The notes: generated by a model from the letters alone, not told the origin. Positions 9,904 to 18,831 are shown, numbered from the stretch's first letter. The stretch: DNA of 64,000 bases from Paenibacillus pinistramenti (GCF_005869875.1 NZ_VAWG01000012.1:46012-110011); one strand, 5' to 3'. Numbers and translations: made by a program.

Positions 9904-11394
9904 ATGGCCATTACTGCAAAAATAGATATCCAAAACGCTAAAGGTACAATCAGCCGGTACTTGTACGGACAATTCGCGGAGCATTTGGGCCGCTGTATTT
10001 ATGAGGGCCTCTGGGTCGGCGAGGATTCGCCGATTCCGAACACGGACGGCATCCGCAATGACGTCCTGGCCGCTTTAAAGAAGCTGAATATCCCCGTGCT
10101 GCGCTGGCCGGGCGGCTGCTTTGCAGATGAATATCACTGGATGGACGGCATCGGGCCAAAGGAACAGCGGGCGCGGATGATCAATAACCATTGGGGCGGT
10201 GTGGAGGAGAACAACCACTTCGGCACCCATGAATTTTACCGGCTGTGCGAGCTGCTGGGAACCGAAGTGTATATCAACGGCAATGTCGGCAGCGGCACGG
10301 TTCAGGAGATGCAGCAGTGGGTCGAATACATCACTTTTGAAGGCGAATCTCCGATGGCGAACCTGCGCAAATCAAACGGCCGCGACGAGCCCTGGAAGCT
10401 GGAATTCTTCGGCGTCGGCAACGAGAACTGGGGCTGCGGCGGCAACATGCGGCCGGAGTATTACGCCGACCTGTACCGCCGCTACGCTACCTATGTGCGC
10501 AACTACGGTAACAATAAGGTCTACAAGATTGCCTGCGGCGCCAACACGGACGATTACCACTGGACCGAGGTGCTGATGCGCGAAGCGGCCGGCCATATGG
10601 ATGGACTCAGCCTGCACTACTACACCATTCCATCCGGCGACTGGTTCACCAGCAAAGGCTCGGCGACTGATTTCTCCGAGGCCGACTGGTTCGCAACGCT
10701 GCGCAATACGCTGAAGATGGAAGAGCTGATCGTCAAGCATTCCGCCATCATGGACAAATACGACCCGGACCGCCGCGTCGGCATGATTATTGACGAATGG
10801 GGCATCTGGTGTGACGTGGAGCCTGGCACAAATCCAGGGTTCCTGTATCAGCAGAATACACTGCGTGACGCCCTGATCGCCGGCATCAACCTGAACCTGT
10901 TCCACAAATACAGCAGCCGGGTGAAGATGGCGAACATTGCCCAAATGGTGAACGTGCTGCAGGCCATGGTTCTGACCGAAGGCGACAAAATGCTCCTCAC
11001 GCCAACTTACCATGTCTTTGAAATGTTCAAGGTGCATCACGACAACGAGCTGGTCGAGCTGGAGTTCGAAAGCCCTGCTTACCGGTACGGAGCCGAATCC
11101 ATTCCGCAGATCAGCCTCTCCGCTTCCAAAGACAGCGAAGGCAAGGTCTACCTGTCCGCCTGCAATCTCCATCACGATCAGCCTGTCAGCCTGCAGATTC
11201 AGGTAGACGGACTTGCCGGAGACGGCGTCAAGGCGTCAGGACGCGTGCTGAGCCACACCTCCCTGAACGCGCACAACACGTTTGACCAGCCGGAGCTGGT
11301 GGCGCCGGTTACACTTGGCGGCGTATCGCTGGAGGGCGGCGTGCTGAGCTTTGATCTGCCGGCCGCCTCCGTAGCTGTGCTGGAACTGGCATGA
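9904..11394 (+). CDS. abfA: Intracellular alpha-N-arabinofuranosidase, GH51 (second copy)
   Basis: A 496-residue GH51 enzyme with acid/base Glu174 in [11 protein letters not shown] and nucleophile Glu298 in [10 protein letters not shown]. The N-terminal motif [15 protein letters not shown] and the metal-free barrel order are as in the family. It has no signal peptide. A GGAGTG site places the start at ATG 9904; an in-frame TTG two codons earlier is too close to that site. It is 53 bp after the permease genes and overlaps the next small gene by ATGA. Having two distinct GH51 enzymes suggests different linkage preferences (for example alpha-1,5 backbone versus alpha-1,2/1,3 branches), which is inference. 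Confidence 0.92.
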   Translation: MAITAKIDIQNAKGTISRYLYGQFAEHLGRCIYEGLWVGEDSPIPNTDGIRNDVLAALKKLNIPVLRWPGGCFADEYHWMDGIGPKEQRARMINNHWGGVEENNHFGTHEFYRLCELLGTEVYINGNVGSGTVQEMQQWVEYITFEGESPMANLRKSNGRDEPWKLEFFGVGNENWGCGGNMRPEYYADLYRRYATYVRNYGNNKVYKIACGANTDDYHWTEVLMREAAGHMDGLSLHYYTIPSGDWFTSKGSATDFSEADWFATLRNTLKMEELIVKHSAIMDKYDPDRRVGMIIDEWGIWCDVEPGTNPGFLYQQNTLRDALIAGINLNLFHKYSSRVKMANIAQMVNVLQAMVLTEGDKMLLTPTYHVFEMFKVHHDNELVELEFESPAYRYGAESIPQISLSASKDSEGKVYLSACNLHHDQPVSLQIQVDGLAGDGVKASGRVLSHTSLNAHNTFDQPELVAPVTLGGVSLEGGVLSFDLPAASVAVLELA

Positions 11395-11711
11395 GCCGGC
11401 AGGCGGGCTTAGCCGGCGGTGCCCCCGCCGGCTGCAAGGGCTGCTCCGGCACGGCCAGTGTGCACGTGCCGCCGGAGAAGCTGGAACGGCTCATCCAGAT
11501 GGCCGTTCAGAACCGCCCAGCCGCCAGCGATGATGAATACGCGCGGCGGCTGGCGGTCTGCTCCGGCTGCCAGGGCCTCCAGTACGGCACGACGTGCCGG
11601 TACTGCGGCTGCCTGGTAGCCGTCCGGGCCAGTCAGCGGGATGCCGGCTGCCCGTATCCCCTGCAGTCCCGCTGGGAATCCGCGGGACCCCAGGATGCTG
11701 TTACTTCCTAA
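11391..11711 (+). CDS. Small Cys-rich protein, DUF6171-like
   Basis: A 106-residue soluble protein with two clusters of cysteines: CKGCSG near residue 15, and CSGCQG...TTCRYCGC near residues 57-72, followed by a last Cys in GCPYP. This looks like a structural zinc site and resembles the DUF6171 family of Bacilli; the family name is from memory. The start codon overlaps the stop of the GH51 gene (ATGA), so it is translationally coupled to arabinan breakdown, yet the conserved motif does not suggest an enzyme. Its function is unknown. Codon use is GC-rich like the neighbouring genes, so no sign of transfer. Confidence 0.65.
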   Translation: MSRQAGLAGGAPAGCKGCSGTASVHVPPEKLERLIQMAVQNRPAASDDEYARRLAVCSGCQGLQYGTTCRYCGCLVAVRASQRDAGCPYPLQSRWESAGPQDAVTS

Positions 11712-11737
11712 ACCTCAAGAGACAAGGAGACAATGAC

Positions 11738-12724
11738 ATGAATGATAATCAGCCCTATGTGAACCCGCTGGTGGAGCAGCGGGCAGATCCCTGGATTTAT
11801 AAGCATTCAGACGGACTTTATTATTTCTCCGCATCTGTTCCCGAATATGACCGGATTGAAATCCGCAGATCGGCCACGCTGCAGGGCTTGGCTGAAGCGG
11901 AGCCGCTGACCGTTTGGCACAAGCATGAGCGCGGCCCGCTGAGCGCCAATATTTGGGCGCCTGAGATCCATTTTACACAGGGAAAATGGTACATCTATTT
12001 CGCGGCAGCCCGGACGGCGGAGACGCAGGAAGGGTTATTTGATCACCGGATGTATGTGCTGGAGAACGCCTCTGCCGACCCTTTTGAAGGCGAATGGGTG
12101 GAGAAGGGCCAGGTGGTCACAGCCTGGGAGAGCTTCGCGCTGGACGCGACAACCTTTGAACATAACGGCAAGCTGTATTATGTATGGGCCCAGAAGGACC
12201 CCGCTATCCCTGGCAACTCCAATTTGTACATCTCCGAAATGAGCAATCCCTGGACGCTGACCGGTCCGCAGTCCATGATCTCTACACCGGAATATGACTG
12301 GGAGATTATTGGGTTCAAGGTCAACGAAGGACCGGCGGTGCTGCACCGCGGCGGCCGCATCCTGATCAGCTATTCGGCCAGCGCCACGGATCATCATTAC
12401 TGCATGGGCCTGCTGTATGCGGATGACGACGCCGATCTGCTGGACCCCGCCTCCTGGACAAAATCACCGCTGCCGGTGTTCGCCACCAGCGAAGAGAACG
12501 GGCAGTACGGACCGGGGCATAACAGCTTTACCGTGTCCGAAGACGGCCGGGACGTGCTCATATACCATGCCCGGAACTACAAGGAAATTACAGGCGATCC
12601 GCTCTACGATCCAAACCGCCATACGCGGGCCCAGCTGTTTGGCTGGCAGCCGAACGGTCTGCCGGATTTCGGCGTCCCGGTGCCTGACGGCAAGGACAGC
12701 AAATCCCAGACAGCGAGCCGCTGA
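11738..12724 (+). CDS. GH43-family glycoside hydrolase (arabinanase/arabinofuranosidase/xylosidase type)
   Basis: A 328-residue five-bladed beta-propeller enzyme of GH43. The three catalytic acids are visible: base Asp17 (RADPWIY), pKa-modulating Asp136 (ESFALDATTF) and acid Glu197 (VNEGPAVLHR). It is an inverting hydrolase and, without a signal peptide, acts in the cytoplasm. It closes the arabinose operon after the GH51 gene and the Cys-rich gene. AAGGAGA sits 7 nt before ATG 11738. Members of this GH43 branch cleave alpha-L-arabinofuranosyl bonds of arabinan or arabinoxylan oligosaccharides; the exact bond cannot be fixed from sequence. Confidence 0.88.
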   Translation: MNDNQPYVNPLVEQRADPWIYKHSDGLYYFSASVPEYDRIEIRRSATLQGLAEAEPLTVWHKHERGPLSANIWAPEIHFTQGKWYIYFAAARTAETQEGLFDHRMYVLENASADPFEGEWVEKGQVVTAWESFALDATTFEHNGKLYYVWAQKDPAIPGNSNLYISEMSNPWTLTGPQSMISTPEYDWEIIGFKVNEGPAVLHRGGRILISYSASATDHHYCMGLLYADDDADLLDPASWTKSPLPVFATSEENGQYGPGHNSFTVSEDGRDVLIYHARNYKEITGDPLYDPNRHTRAQLFGWQPNGLPDFGVPVPDGKDSKSQTASR

Positions 12725-12830
12725 CGATCCTTACTCAAACGGCGCCAGTCCGCTCAAACCGCCTCTGCCTGGCTGCTTGGCAGCCCGGACGGCTGACCCG
12801 GGTTATTCTCCTCTTTTCCCAAAAAATCAT

Positions 12831-12855
12831 GTTTGTAATTCCCTCGAACGGGTAA
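12831..12855 (+). promoter_or_regulatory. SigB-type general stress promoter
   Basis: GTTTGT (12831-12836), a 13-bp spacer and GGGTAA (12850-12855) match the SigB consensus (GTTTAA, 12-14 bp, GGGWAW). It lies 45 bp before a small ORF with a strong ribosome site. Confidence 0.6.
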
Positions 12856-12900
12856 CTATAAACAAAGTAGAAAACATCAAGTTCTAAGGAGGCGTTAACC

Positions 12901-13068
12901 ATGGGTCAACCGAATGAGGAAGAAATCCGCAACAAGAAGAATGAGGATGGCGATTCCCTCGCCGAGCAGAAGAAGATTGACAATGGCGTTGATATCGAGC
13001 CTGAGGCAGATGAATGGGTAGCGAAACCGGTAGGCAGTATCGAATCCGATACCACTTCCAACAAATAA
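12901..13068 (+). CDS. Small hydrophilic protein, putative SigB-dependent
   Basis: A 55-residue, highly charged protein with many Glu, Asp, Lys and Asn residues. It has no Cys, membrane segment or signal peptide and is probably disordered. It starts at ATG 12901 with AAGGAGG eight nt upstream and ends just before a strong terminator, so it forms a complete one-gene transcription unit. The SigB-type promoter upstream implies induction in stress or stationary phase. I do not recognise a family; a small stress or spore-associated protein is possible. It was too short for ordinary ORF cut-offs. Confidence 0.7.
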   Translation: MGQPNEEEIRNKKNEDGDSLAEQKKIDNGVDIEPEADEWVAKPVGSIESDTTSNK

Positions 13069-13080
13069 GAGCTCAAAAGC

Positions 13081-13108
13081 GGCCGTCCCGTCAAGGGGCG
13101 GCCTTTTT
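13081..13108 (+). terminator. Terminator of the small stress-type gene
   Basis: Stem GGCCGTCCC / GGGGCGGCC with loop GTCAA, followed by five T. Confidence 0.85.
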
Positions 13109-13121
13109 AGCGCGGTATCTA

Positions 13122-13160
13122 TTTTCAAAAAATAAAGCCGCCTTCCCAAACGAAGACGGC
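13122..13160 (-). terminator. Terminator of the minus-strand hypothetical gene
   Basis: GCCGCCTTC / GAAGACGGC imperfect stem (13137-13160). Read on the minus strand it is followed by TTTATTTTTTG. Confidence 0.7.
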
Positions 13161-13208
13161 CGAGGCCTGGCTGAGGCCTGCTGCATTTTTCCCTCTATTT
13201 GCTGTTAT

Positions 13209-13754
13209 TCAAGGAATGTACTGTTGAACGATTTTGACCACTTTGCCGTCCTGAACGGTAATATGATAAGGGAAATCGGCTGGATCAATCAAACCGCCTT
13301 TATTGAAGACGTTGGTGAATTGGCTGAGGCTAAGGGCTTCGTCCGGCTGAATATCGGCGTTCTCTCCGTCTCCATCCCGTTCATAGAGCTGCATCAGCAC
13401 CGCGGCATCCGATTTGACGACGTAAATGATGTTCTCTTCCGACTTATTGACAATGTAATAATCGTCCGGTGTTCCTCCAAGCTCGGCGTATCCTTCAGGG
13501 TCTTCCTGTTTAAAAATGACGTTCGCGGCTTCTCCCTGATACCAGCCGATCGGATCCACGGTCATCCGGACCTCTCCGTTCACCTGTTTGATCGAGTGAA
13601 TATAAGCGGTAAAAGTGGCAGCCGTCTCCGCCTTTGCAGCTTTGGCACTGTCTGCGTGTATCCCTTCCCCAACGGCATCTTTAGGCATGAACAACGACAA
13701 CCCGGCAGCAATCAGCACAAGCAGCAGCAGCGAAGAACCCCATCTTTTCCACAT
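13209..13754 (-). CDS. Membrane-anchored or secreted protein of unknown function
   Basis: A 181-residue protein with an N-terminal membrane segment (SSLLLLVLIAAGLSLFM, about residues 7-23) that is either a signal peptide or an anchor. The exported part begins with an Ala/Lys-rich stretch and continues as a mixed alpha/beta domain with the pattern DPIGWYQGEAANVIF and a C-terminal VQDGKVVKIVQQYIP. That ending, with a preceding block YHITVQDGKVV, resembles small secreted beta-rich proteins of Bacilli, but I cannot name a family. ATG 13754 is chosen because GGAGGGG is better spaced for it than for the GTG three codons upstream. It is monocistronic with its own terminator. Confidence 0.65.
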   Translation of the reverse strand: MWKRWGSSLLLLVLIAAGLSLFMPKDAVGEGIHADSAKAAKAETAATFTAYIHSIKQVNGEVRMTVDPIGWYQGEAANVIFKQEDPEGYAELGGTPDDYYIVNKSEENIIYVVKSDAAVLMQLYERDGDGENADIQPDEALSLSQFTNVFNKGGLIDPADFPYHITVQDGKVVKIVQQYIP

Positions 13755-13981
13755 GGTAAACACCCCTCCGGCGCACCCTTCCCATCTTCAGGCACGATAA
13801 TTTATCATCTAATAACCGCCTGGCAAAATTTCAAACGGCTTTAGCGCTCTTTTTTTCTTGATCATATGCTCTTTTTGTGAAAAACGGGTCTCAAAACCGT
13901 TAAAAATGATTACAATCTGTTTATTTGTTGTTATAAGCGCACCATCCCAGCTTCATTTATTATGATAGGGAGGCGGCAGAT

Positions 13982-14500
13982 ATGCCTGATGCTGAACTGA
14001 GAAAGCTGCTCTTCAAAGATGACGGCGTCATTCCCAACAATCCCCGGCTGCCGGTTCTGCTGTATACCGGTGCCCTGGAAAGCAATCCGCTGGGCGCAGA
14101 AGCCCTGTTCAACAAGCATAACTGGCGGAACAGCTGGACAAACGGGGTCTATGATTATCACCATTACCACAGCAACACCCACGAGGTGCTCGGGGTTATC
14201 AGCGGCGAAGCGCTGCTGCAGCTCGGCGGTGAGCAGGGCGAACAGCTTGCGGTTCGTGCCGGGGATGTCATTGTGCTTCCGGCGGGAACCGGGCACAAGA
14301 AGATCAGCGCAAGCGAGGGCTTCCGGATTACAGGCGCTTACCCGGACGGTATGGAATATAATCTGCGCACCGGCAAACCGGGAGACCGCCCCGAGGCACT
14401 GGAGGAGATTGAAAGCGTGCCGTTGCCGGATATGGACCCCGTTTACGGGAAGCACGGCCCGCTGACACGGATTTGGGCGCTGCAGCCTAGAAGCTGCTGA
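13982..14500 (+). CDS. Cupin domain protein, YjlB-like
   Basis: A 172-residue soluble cupin. Motif 1 is the region YDYHHYHSNTHEVLGV, giving several His and a Glu for a metal site (about residues 59-74). Motif 2 is GDVIVLPAGTGHKKI (about residues 96-110), which supplies the last His. Sequence order and length resemble YjlB of Bacillus subtilis, whose substrate is unknown. The start at ATG 13982 has GGGAGGCGG about 7 nt upstream. It is a single gene ended by a large bidirectional hairpin shared with the convergent HNH gene. Confidence 0.8.
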   Translation: MPDAELRKLLFKDDGVIPNNPRLPVLLYTGALESNPLGAEALFNKHNWRNSWTNGVYDYHHYHSNTHEVLGVISGEALLQLGGEQGEQLAVRAGDVIVLPAGTGHKKISASEGFRITGAYPDGMEYNLRTGKPGDRPEALEEIESVPLPDMDPVYGKHGPLTRIWALQPRSC

Positions 14501-14540
14501 GCCGAAGCTGTTAAATCGAAGCGGTTTTAGCCTAAAAAAA

Positions 14541-14587
14541 AGCCAAGCCGGAACCGGGGCAGCGCCCCTCTTCCAGGCTTGGCTTTT
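14541..14587. terminator. Bidirectional terminator between cupin and HNH genes
   Basis: AGCCAAGCC / GGCTTGGCT outer stem with an inner GGGGC / GCCCC hairpin, flanked by A8 on the left and TTTT on the right; it can end transcripts from either side. Confidence 0.85.
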
Positions 14588-14639
14588 GATTTGAACGCAG
14601 TAGCAGGAGTCGGTAGTTGGTAGTTGGTTGGCTGGCTGG

Positions 14640-15407
14640 TTACTCCCTCTCCTCCAGGGGCCTTTGAAGCGTGGACATAAAATCGGCCACGTCGCGGTCC
14701 GCCTTGCTTTGATTGCAGGCGCTGCAGGCACAAACACAGTTGGCCGGCGTCGTATGGCCGCCTTTGGCCCGGGGCAGCAAATGGTCGATCGTCGTGCCCT
14801 CTTCACCGCAGAAATAGCAGGTGTACCGGTCCCTCTCCATAATAAATTTCTTGAATTCCCTGTTTGAAAATAACCGGCGGATCGTATGCGGATTCACGAT
14901 CACCGCCGCCTGCTCCTCAACCAGCACACGCGCCAGCTCCAGCTCAACCTCCTGCTGCCAGCGGCGGCCGCTGTCGCTTCTGCCGCGCATCCGCACCTTG
15001 CCGGAGCGCATCGGCTTGAGCCGGTGCGGCTGGGGCGGCTGGTCCGGCAGCTGCGGTTGCCCCGGCGGCTGCGGCTGCTGGTGTCCCGGCGCCTGCGGCT
15101 GCCCTCGCCGCTGCTGGTGCGGGGCTTGCGGCGGCTGCACCTGCCGCTGCTCCTCCGGCCGCTGCTGCGGCGGCTCCGCTGCCGGCTTCCGCGGCGCATG
15201 TGCAGGCGCCTGCTGCTGCGGCCGGCTTAGGCCTGCTTCGGTCCTCTCCTCACCGGAGGACCGCTGCCGGCTGCGGCAGTCGCGGCAGGGGCCGCGGCGT
15301 GAGCCCGCCCCCGCCCTTCTGCCTGTCCGCCTGCGGAAATCGGTGAGCGGTTTAACCTGCAGGCAAACCGAACATTTTTTCGTTTGGGGTATTTCTGTCT
15401 GCATCAT
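14640..15407 (-). CDS. HNH endonuclease with zinc-ribbon N-terminus and Pro/Gln-rich linker
   Basis: A 255-residue protein in three parts. Residues 10-47 carry two CxxC pairs (CSVC and CRDC), a small zinc-binding module. Residues 50-135 are a low-complexity linker of Pro, Gln, Arg and Gly. Residues 190-245 form an HNH domain, seen in CYFCGEEG, TTIDHLLPRAKGG, then ANCVCACSACNQSK, with structural Cys pairs and the catalytic His in IDH. It starts at about ATG 15407. No adjacent methylase, phage packaging or toxin gene is present, so its role (repair, defence, or selfish nuclease) is open. The linker is GC-rich and prone to slippage. Confidence 0.8.
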   Translation of the reverse strand: MMQTEIPQTKKCSVCLQVKPLTDFRRRTGRRAGAGSRRGPCRDCRSRQRSSGEERTEAGLSRPQQQAPAHAPRKPAAEPPQQRPEEQRQVQPPQAPHQQRRGQPQAPGHQQPQPPGQPQLPDQPPQPHRLKPMRSGKVRMRGRSDSGRRWQQEVELELARVLVEEQAAVIVNPHTIRRLFSNREFKKFIMERDRYTCYFCGEEGTTIDHLLPRAKGGHTTPANCVCACSACNQSKADRDVADFMSTLQRPLEERE

Positions 15408-15450
15408 CTATTAAAGGACGGAATTCCGTTCCTGTTCACCTCATGTCTTT

Positions 15451-15501
15451 TTAAATAAAAGTCTTTGTTAAATAAAAGCGTCTGTTAAATAACAGTCTCT
15501 G
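15451..15501 (+). repeat. Three tandem 17-bp imperfect repeats upstream of the amylase gene
   Basis: TTAAATAAAAGTCTTTG, TTAAATAAAAGCGTCTG and TTAAATAACAGTCTCTG follow one another with no gap. They lie in the divergent gap between the HNH gene (start 15407) and the amylase (start 15638). Regular 17-bp spacing suggests either slippage or an array of protein-binding sites. Confidence 0.75.
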
Positions 15502-15637
15502 TGTCCATATTATTACTATAACCGCAGGGCGAAAAGATTTAATAGCCCTTAAATCTGCCAATCTTTGGGTACGCCGTTAGAGAATCCTGCCTGCAGGGTA
15601 ACTTTTATTATACATATCCTTGAGGAGGACGTCCGGC

Positions 15638-17158
15638 ATGAAACGCAATCATACGATTATGCAATTTTTTGAATGGCACATCCAGGCTGATGGTACCCAC
15701 TGGAACAAACTCGCCGAGCTTGCCCCCCGGCTGAAAGAGGCAGGAATAGACGCGGTATGGCTTCCGCCCGTAACCAAAGCGCAGAATCCGGAGGATACCG
15801 GTTATGCCGTATACGATTTGTATGACCTCGGAGAATTTAACCAGAAGGGCGGAGTCAGAACCAAGTACGGGACCCGGGAGCAGCTTGAGGCGGCGATCCA
15901 GGCCTGCCGCGACCATGAAATTGCCGTTTATATTGATGTGGTGATGAATCATAAAGCCGGAGCCGATGAAACGGAAAAATTCAGGGTCGTTGAGGTCAAC
16001 CCCGACGACCGGACAGAGGTGATCTCCGAGCCTTTTGAGATTGAAGGCTGGACCAAATTCACCTTCCCGGGAAGAAAGGGCAAGTATTCCCCTTTTGCCT
16101 GGAATTTCGAGCACTTCAACGGCACGGATTATGACCAGAGCAGGCAGCGCAAGGGAATCTACCGCATTCTCGGCGAGAATAAGGACTGGAATCAGAATGT
16201 CGACCACGAGTTCGGCAACTACGATTATCTGATGTTCGCCAACCTGGATTATAATCATCCCGCCGTGCGTGAAGAGATGATCAAATGGGGCGAGTGGCTG
16301 CTGGATACAACCGGATGCGAAGGCATGCGGCTTGACGCGATCAAGCATATCAACCACAGCTTTATCCGCGATTTTGCTGCAGCGATGAAGGAGAAGCGCG
16401 GAGAGGACTTTTACCTGGTCGGCGAATTCTGGAATCCGGATCTTGAGGAATGCCGGAGATTTCTGGATCAGGTTGATTATCAGATTGATCTGTTCGACGT
16501 GTCGCTGCATTACAAGCTTCAGGCTGCAGCCTCTGCGGGCGGCAGCTTTGATCTGCGCACGATCTTTGACAATACGCTGGTTGCTTCTCACCCTCTAAAT
16601 GCCGTTACGTTCGTGGACAATCACGACTCCCAGCCGAACGAATCGCTTGAGTCCTGGGTGCAGGACTGGTTCAAGCCGAGCGCCTACGCTCTGATCCTGC
16701 TGCGCAAAGACGGCTACCCTGTCGTCTTCTACGGGGACTATTACGGCATTGGCGGAGAGAACCCGGTTCCGGGCAAGAAGGATGCTATTGATGCGCTGCT
16801 GTACGCCCGCGCCCGTAAGGCTTACGGAGAGCAGCAGGACTATTTCGATCACCCGAATACCATCGGCTGGGTCCGCATGGGCGATCAGGAGGTGCCCGGC
16901 TCCGGCTGTGCCGTTCTCATTGCGAACGGTGACGAAGGGAGCAAGGTCATGTCAGTCGGGAGCAGCCGCGCCGGAGAGGTCTGGGTTGACCTGACCGGCA
17001 ACCGTACAGACGAAATCGAGATCGGCGAAGACGGCTGCGCGGAGTTTAAGGTGAACGGAGGCAGCGTGTCTGTATGGGCGCTGCCGGACGCGCCGCCTGA
17101 TTCTCAGACAGGCGGACGGCATGATGAAGGTCATGACGAAGGTACGGCAGCAAAGTAA
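15638..17158 (+). CDS. Cytoplasmic alpha-amylase, GH13
   Basis: A 506-residue alpha-1,4-glucan hydrolase of the GH13_5 type. Catalytic residues are nucleophile Asp233 (GMRLDAIKH), acid/base Glu263 (LVGEFW) and Asp330 (FVDNHDSQP). Domain B with its calcium-site region lies between residues 104 and 200. The protein begins directly with HTIMQFFEWH and has no signal peptide, unlike secreted liquefying amylases, so it should act on intracellular glucans or imported dextrins. GAGGAGGA precedes ATG 15638. The C-terminus carries an extra acidic, His-rich tail (HDEGHDEG) beyond the usual beta-domain end. Confidence 0.93.
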   Translation: MKRNHTIMQFFEWHIQADGTHWNKLAELAPRLKEAGIDAVWLPPVTKAQNPEDTGYAVYDLYDLGEFNQKGGVRTKYGTREQLEAAIQACRDHEIAVYIDVVMNHKAGADETEKFRVVEVNPDDRTEVISEPFEIEGWTKFTFPGRKGKYSPFAWNFEHFNGTDYDQSRQRKGIYRILGENKDWNQNVDHEFGNYDYLMFANLDYNHPAVREEMIKWGEWLLDTTGCEGMRLDAIKHINHSFIRDFAAAMKEKRGEDFYLVGEFWNPDLEECRRFLDQVDYQIDLFDVSLHYKLQAAASAGGSFDLRTIFDNTLVASHPLNAVTFVDNHDSQPNESLESWVQDWFKPSAYALILLRKDGYPVVFYGDYYGIGGENPVPGKKDAIDALLYARARKAYGEQQDYFDHPNTIGWVRMGDQEVPGSGCAVLIANGDEGSKVMSVGSSRAGEVWVDLTGNRTDEIEIGEDGCAEFKVNGGSVSVWALPDAPPDSQTGGRHDEGHDEGTAAK

Positions 17159-17257
17159 CAGCTTGCGGCAGGCCGGATGAACGAAGAGGCTAAACAAAGC
17201 GGCTAAACGAAATCCGGATGAACCAAAGATGAACTCAATCATAAGCCCGGACTATGG

Positions 17258-17282
17258 CGCCGTTCCTGCAGCAGGAACGGCG
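17258..17282 (+). terminator. Hairpin without T-run between amylase and patA
   Basis: Perfect 10-bp stem CGCCGTTCCT / AGGAACGGCG with loop GCAGC. No T-run follows, so its role as a terminator is uncertain. The rest of 17159-17377 shows no other feature. Confidence 0.45.
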
Positions 17283-17377
17283 TCCTGCCGCCTCCCTATA
17301 CCCTTCTCCCTCTTCCTGTTGTACACTAAGAGTCATAGTGTGAACGACTACGGACAAAGGCAGGTGCCTGGAGAGAG

Positions 17378-18550
17378 ATGGAACATTTAATTAACGCTAA
17401 TGTACGAGACATTCAGATCAGCGGAATCCGCCAGATTGCGAATAAAGTGGCGGAGTACCCGGGCGCCCTGTCGCTGACGATCGGGCAGCCGGATTTCCCG
17501 ACGCCGGCGCATATTGTTAAGGCGGCGCAACGCGCTCTGGACGCAGGGCGGACGGTCTACACGCCGAATGCCGGTTTGCCGGAGCTGCGCGATGCGGCGG
17601 CGGATTTTATCGACCGCAAATACGGGTTGTCCTACAGCGGCAAGGATGAAGTGATCATCACAAACGGAGCCAGCGAGGCGCTCGATATTGCACTGCGGAC
17701 GCTGCTGACCGAAGGCGACGAGGTCATCCTTCAGGGGCCGATCTACCCGGGCTACGAACCGCTTATCCGCTTATCGGGCGGCGTCCCCGTGCACGTCGAC
17801 ACCCGGGACACCGGCTTCAAAATGACCGCCGGGCTGATCTCGGCTCATCTGACACCGCGGACAAAGATCGTCGTGCTCGGCTACCCTTCCAACCCGACAG
17901 GCCGGGTCCTGACCCGCGATGAACTGCAGGAGATTGCCGCGGTGCTTGCGGACAAGGACATTTTTGTTATTTCCGACGAGATTTACAGTGAGCTCATTTA
18001 TGAGGGGGAACACCACTCCATCGCTTCTATGGCGGGCATGCGGGACAAGACGGTCGTCATCAACGGCTTGTCCAAGTCCCATTCCATGACAGGATGGCGG
18101 ATCGGCTTCACCCTTGCCCCGGCCGCCATTACTAAGCATATGGTGAAGGTACATCAGTACAACGTGACCTGCGCAAGCTCCGTCAGCCAGTATGCAGCTC
18201 TCGAGGCGTTGACGAACGGCTTCGATGATGCGCTGCCGATGAAGGAAGCGTACCGCGAGCGCCGCGACTACGTTTATGACCGCCTGACGGCGATGGGCCT
18301 TCCGCTGGAGAAGCCCGAAGGAGCGTTCTATCTCTTTGTCTCCATAGAAAAATACGGCCTGCCATCCATGGACTTCGCCCTCAGGCTGCTGGACGAGGCC
18401 GGTGTGGCTGTGGTGCCGGGGAGCGCTTTTTCCGAATATGGTGAGGGGTACATCCGGATTTCCTACGCTTACTCCAGAGAAGCGCTGGAGCAGGCGCTTG
18501 ACCGCCTGGAGGGGTTTGTCAGGAAGCTGGAGGCCGGGCAGGAAGGCTGA
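17378..18550 (+). CDS. patA: N-acetyl-LL-diaminopimelate aminotransferase PatA (class I PLP enzyme)
   Basis: A 390-residue fold-type I aminotransferase. PLP is expected on Lys233 (NGLSKSHSMTGWR), with the ring-stacking and binding regions at TNGASEA, YPSNPTG and ISDEIYSE. The sequence and the N-terminus MEHLIN with SGIRQI match PatA of Bacillus subtilis closely. In lysine/diaminopimelate synthesis it transfers an amino group from glutamate to N-acetyl-2-amino-6-oxopimelate. The two other acetylase-branch genes, dapH and dapL, lie 2-4 kb away on the other strand. Start at ATG 17378 after GGAGAG. A terminator follows. Confidence 0.85.
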   Translation: MEHLINANVRDIQISGIRQIANKVAEYPGALSLTIGQPDFPTPAHIVKAAQRALDAGRTVYTPNAGLPELRDAAADFIDRKYGLSYSGKDEVIITNGASEALDIALRTLLTEGDEVILQGPIYPGYEPLIRLSGGVPVHVDTRDTGFKMTAGLISAHLTPRTKIVVLGYPSNPTGRVLTRDELQEIAAVLADKDIFVISDEIYSELIYEGEHHSIASMAGMRDKTVVINGLSKSHSMTGWRIGFTLAPAAITKHMVKVHQYNVTCASSVSQYAALEALTNGFDDALPMKEAYRERRDYVYDRLTAMGLPLEKPEGAFYLFVSIEKYGLPSMDFALRLLDEAGVAVVPGSAFSEYGEGYIRISYAYSREALEQALDRLEGFVRKLEAGQEG

Positions 18551-18581
18551 TCCGGGCTGCTCTCAGGCGCATAACCATCAA

Positions 18582-18611
18582 AGCTCATTCCTTGCGGGAT
18601 GGGCTTTTTTT
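18582..18611 (+). terminator. Terminator of patA
   Basis: Ten-base-pair stem AGCTCATTCC / GGGATGGGCT (G-T pairs), loop TTGC, followed by seven T. Confidence 0.8.
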
Positions 18612-18678
18612 CATGTGAATTACCAGTCTGATAGAACTGCCCAAAAACACTTTCAGCACAGAGTTATCCTAAACGATT

Positions 18679-18724
18679 CAAAAAAATCCATAGAAGAGGG
18701 CCCTTTACAGGGCTCCTTCTATGG
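18679..18724 (-). terminator. Terminator of hmp
   Basis: Long stem with arms CCATAGAAG / CTTCTATGG and inner GGGCCCT / AGGGCTC. On the minus strand it is followed by seven T. Together with the patA terminator it accounts for most of the 281-bp convergent gap. Confidence 0.8.
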
Positions 18725-18831
18725 ACATAGTCACAAGGGTTAGATGCGGTTAGTTGTTAGTTCAACCGGGTGCTGCGTACGGTATGGATCATTCGTTTTG
18801 AAGGAAGCCTTTCTAAACTTGCTCAGCTTGC

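Noticed and set aside
14821..15414. Long Cys/Gly/Arg-rich open frames opposite the HNH gene
   Set aside because: They are shadows of the GC-rich Pro/Gln linker on the other strand; composition is explained by the HNH frame.
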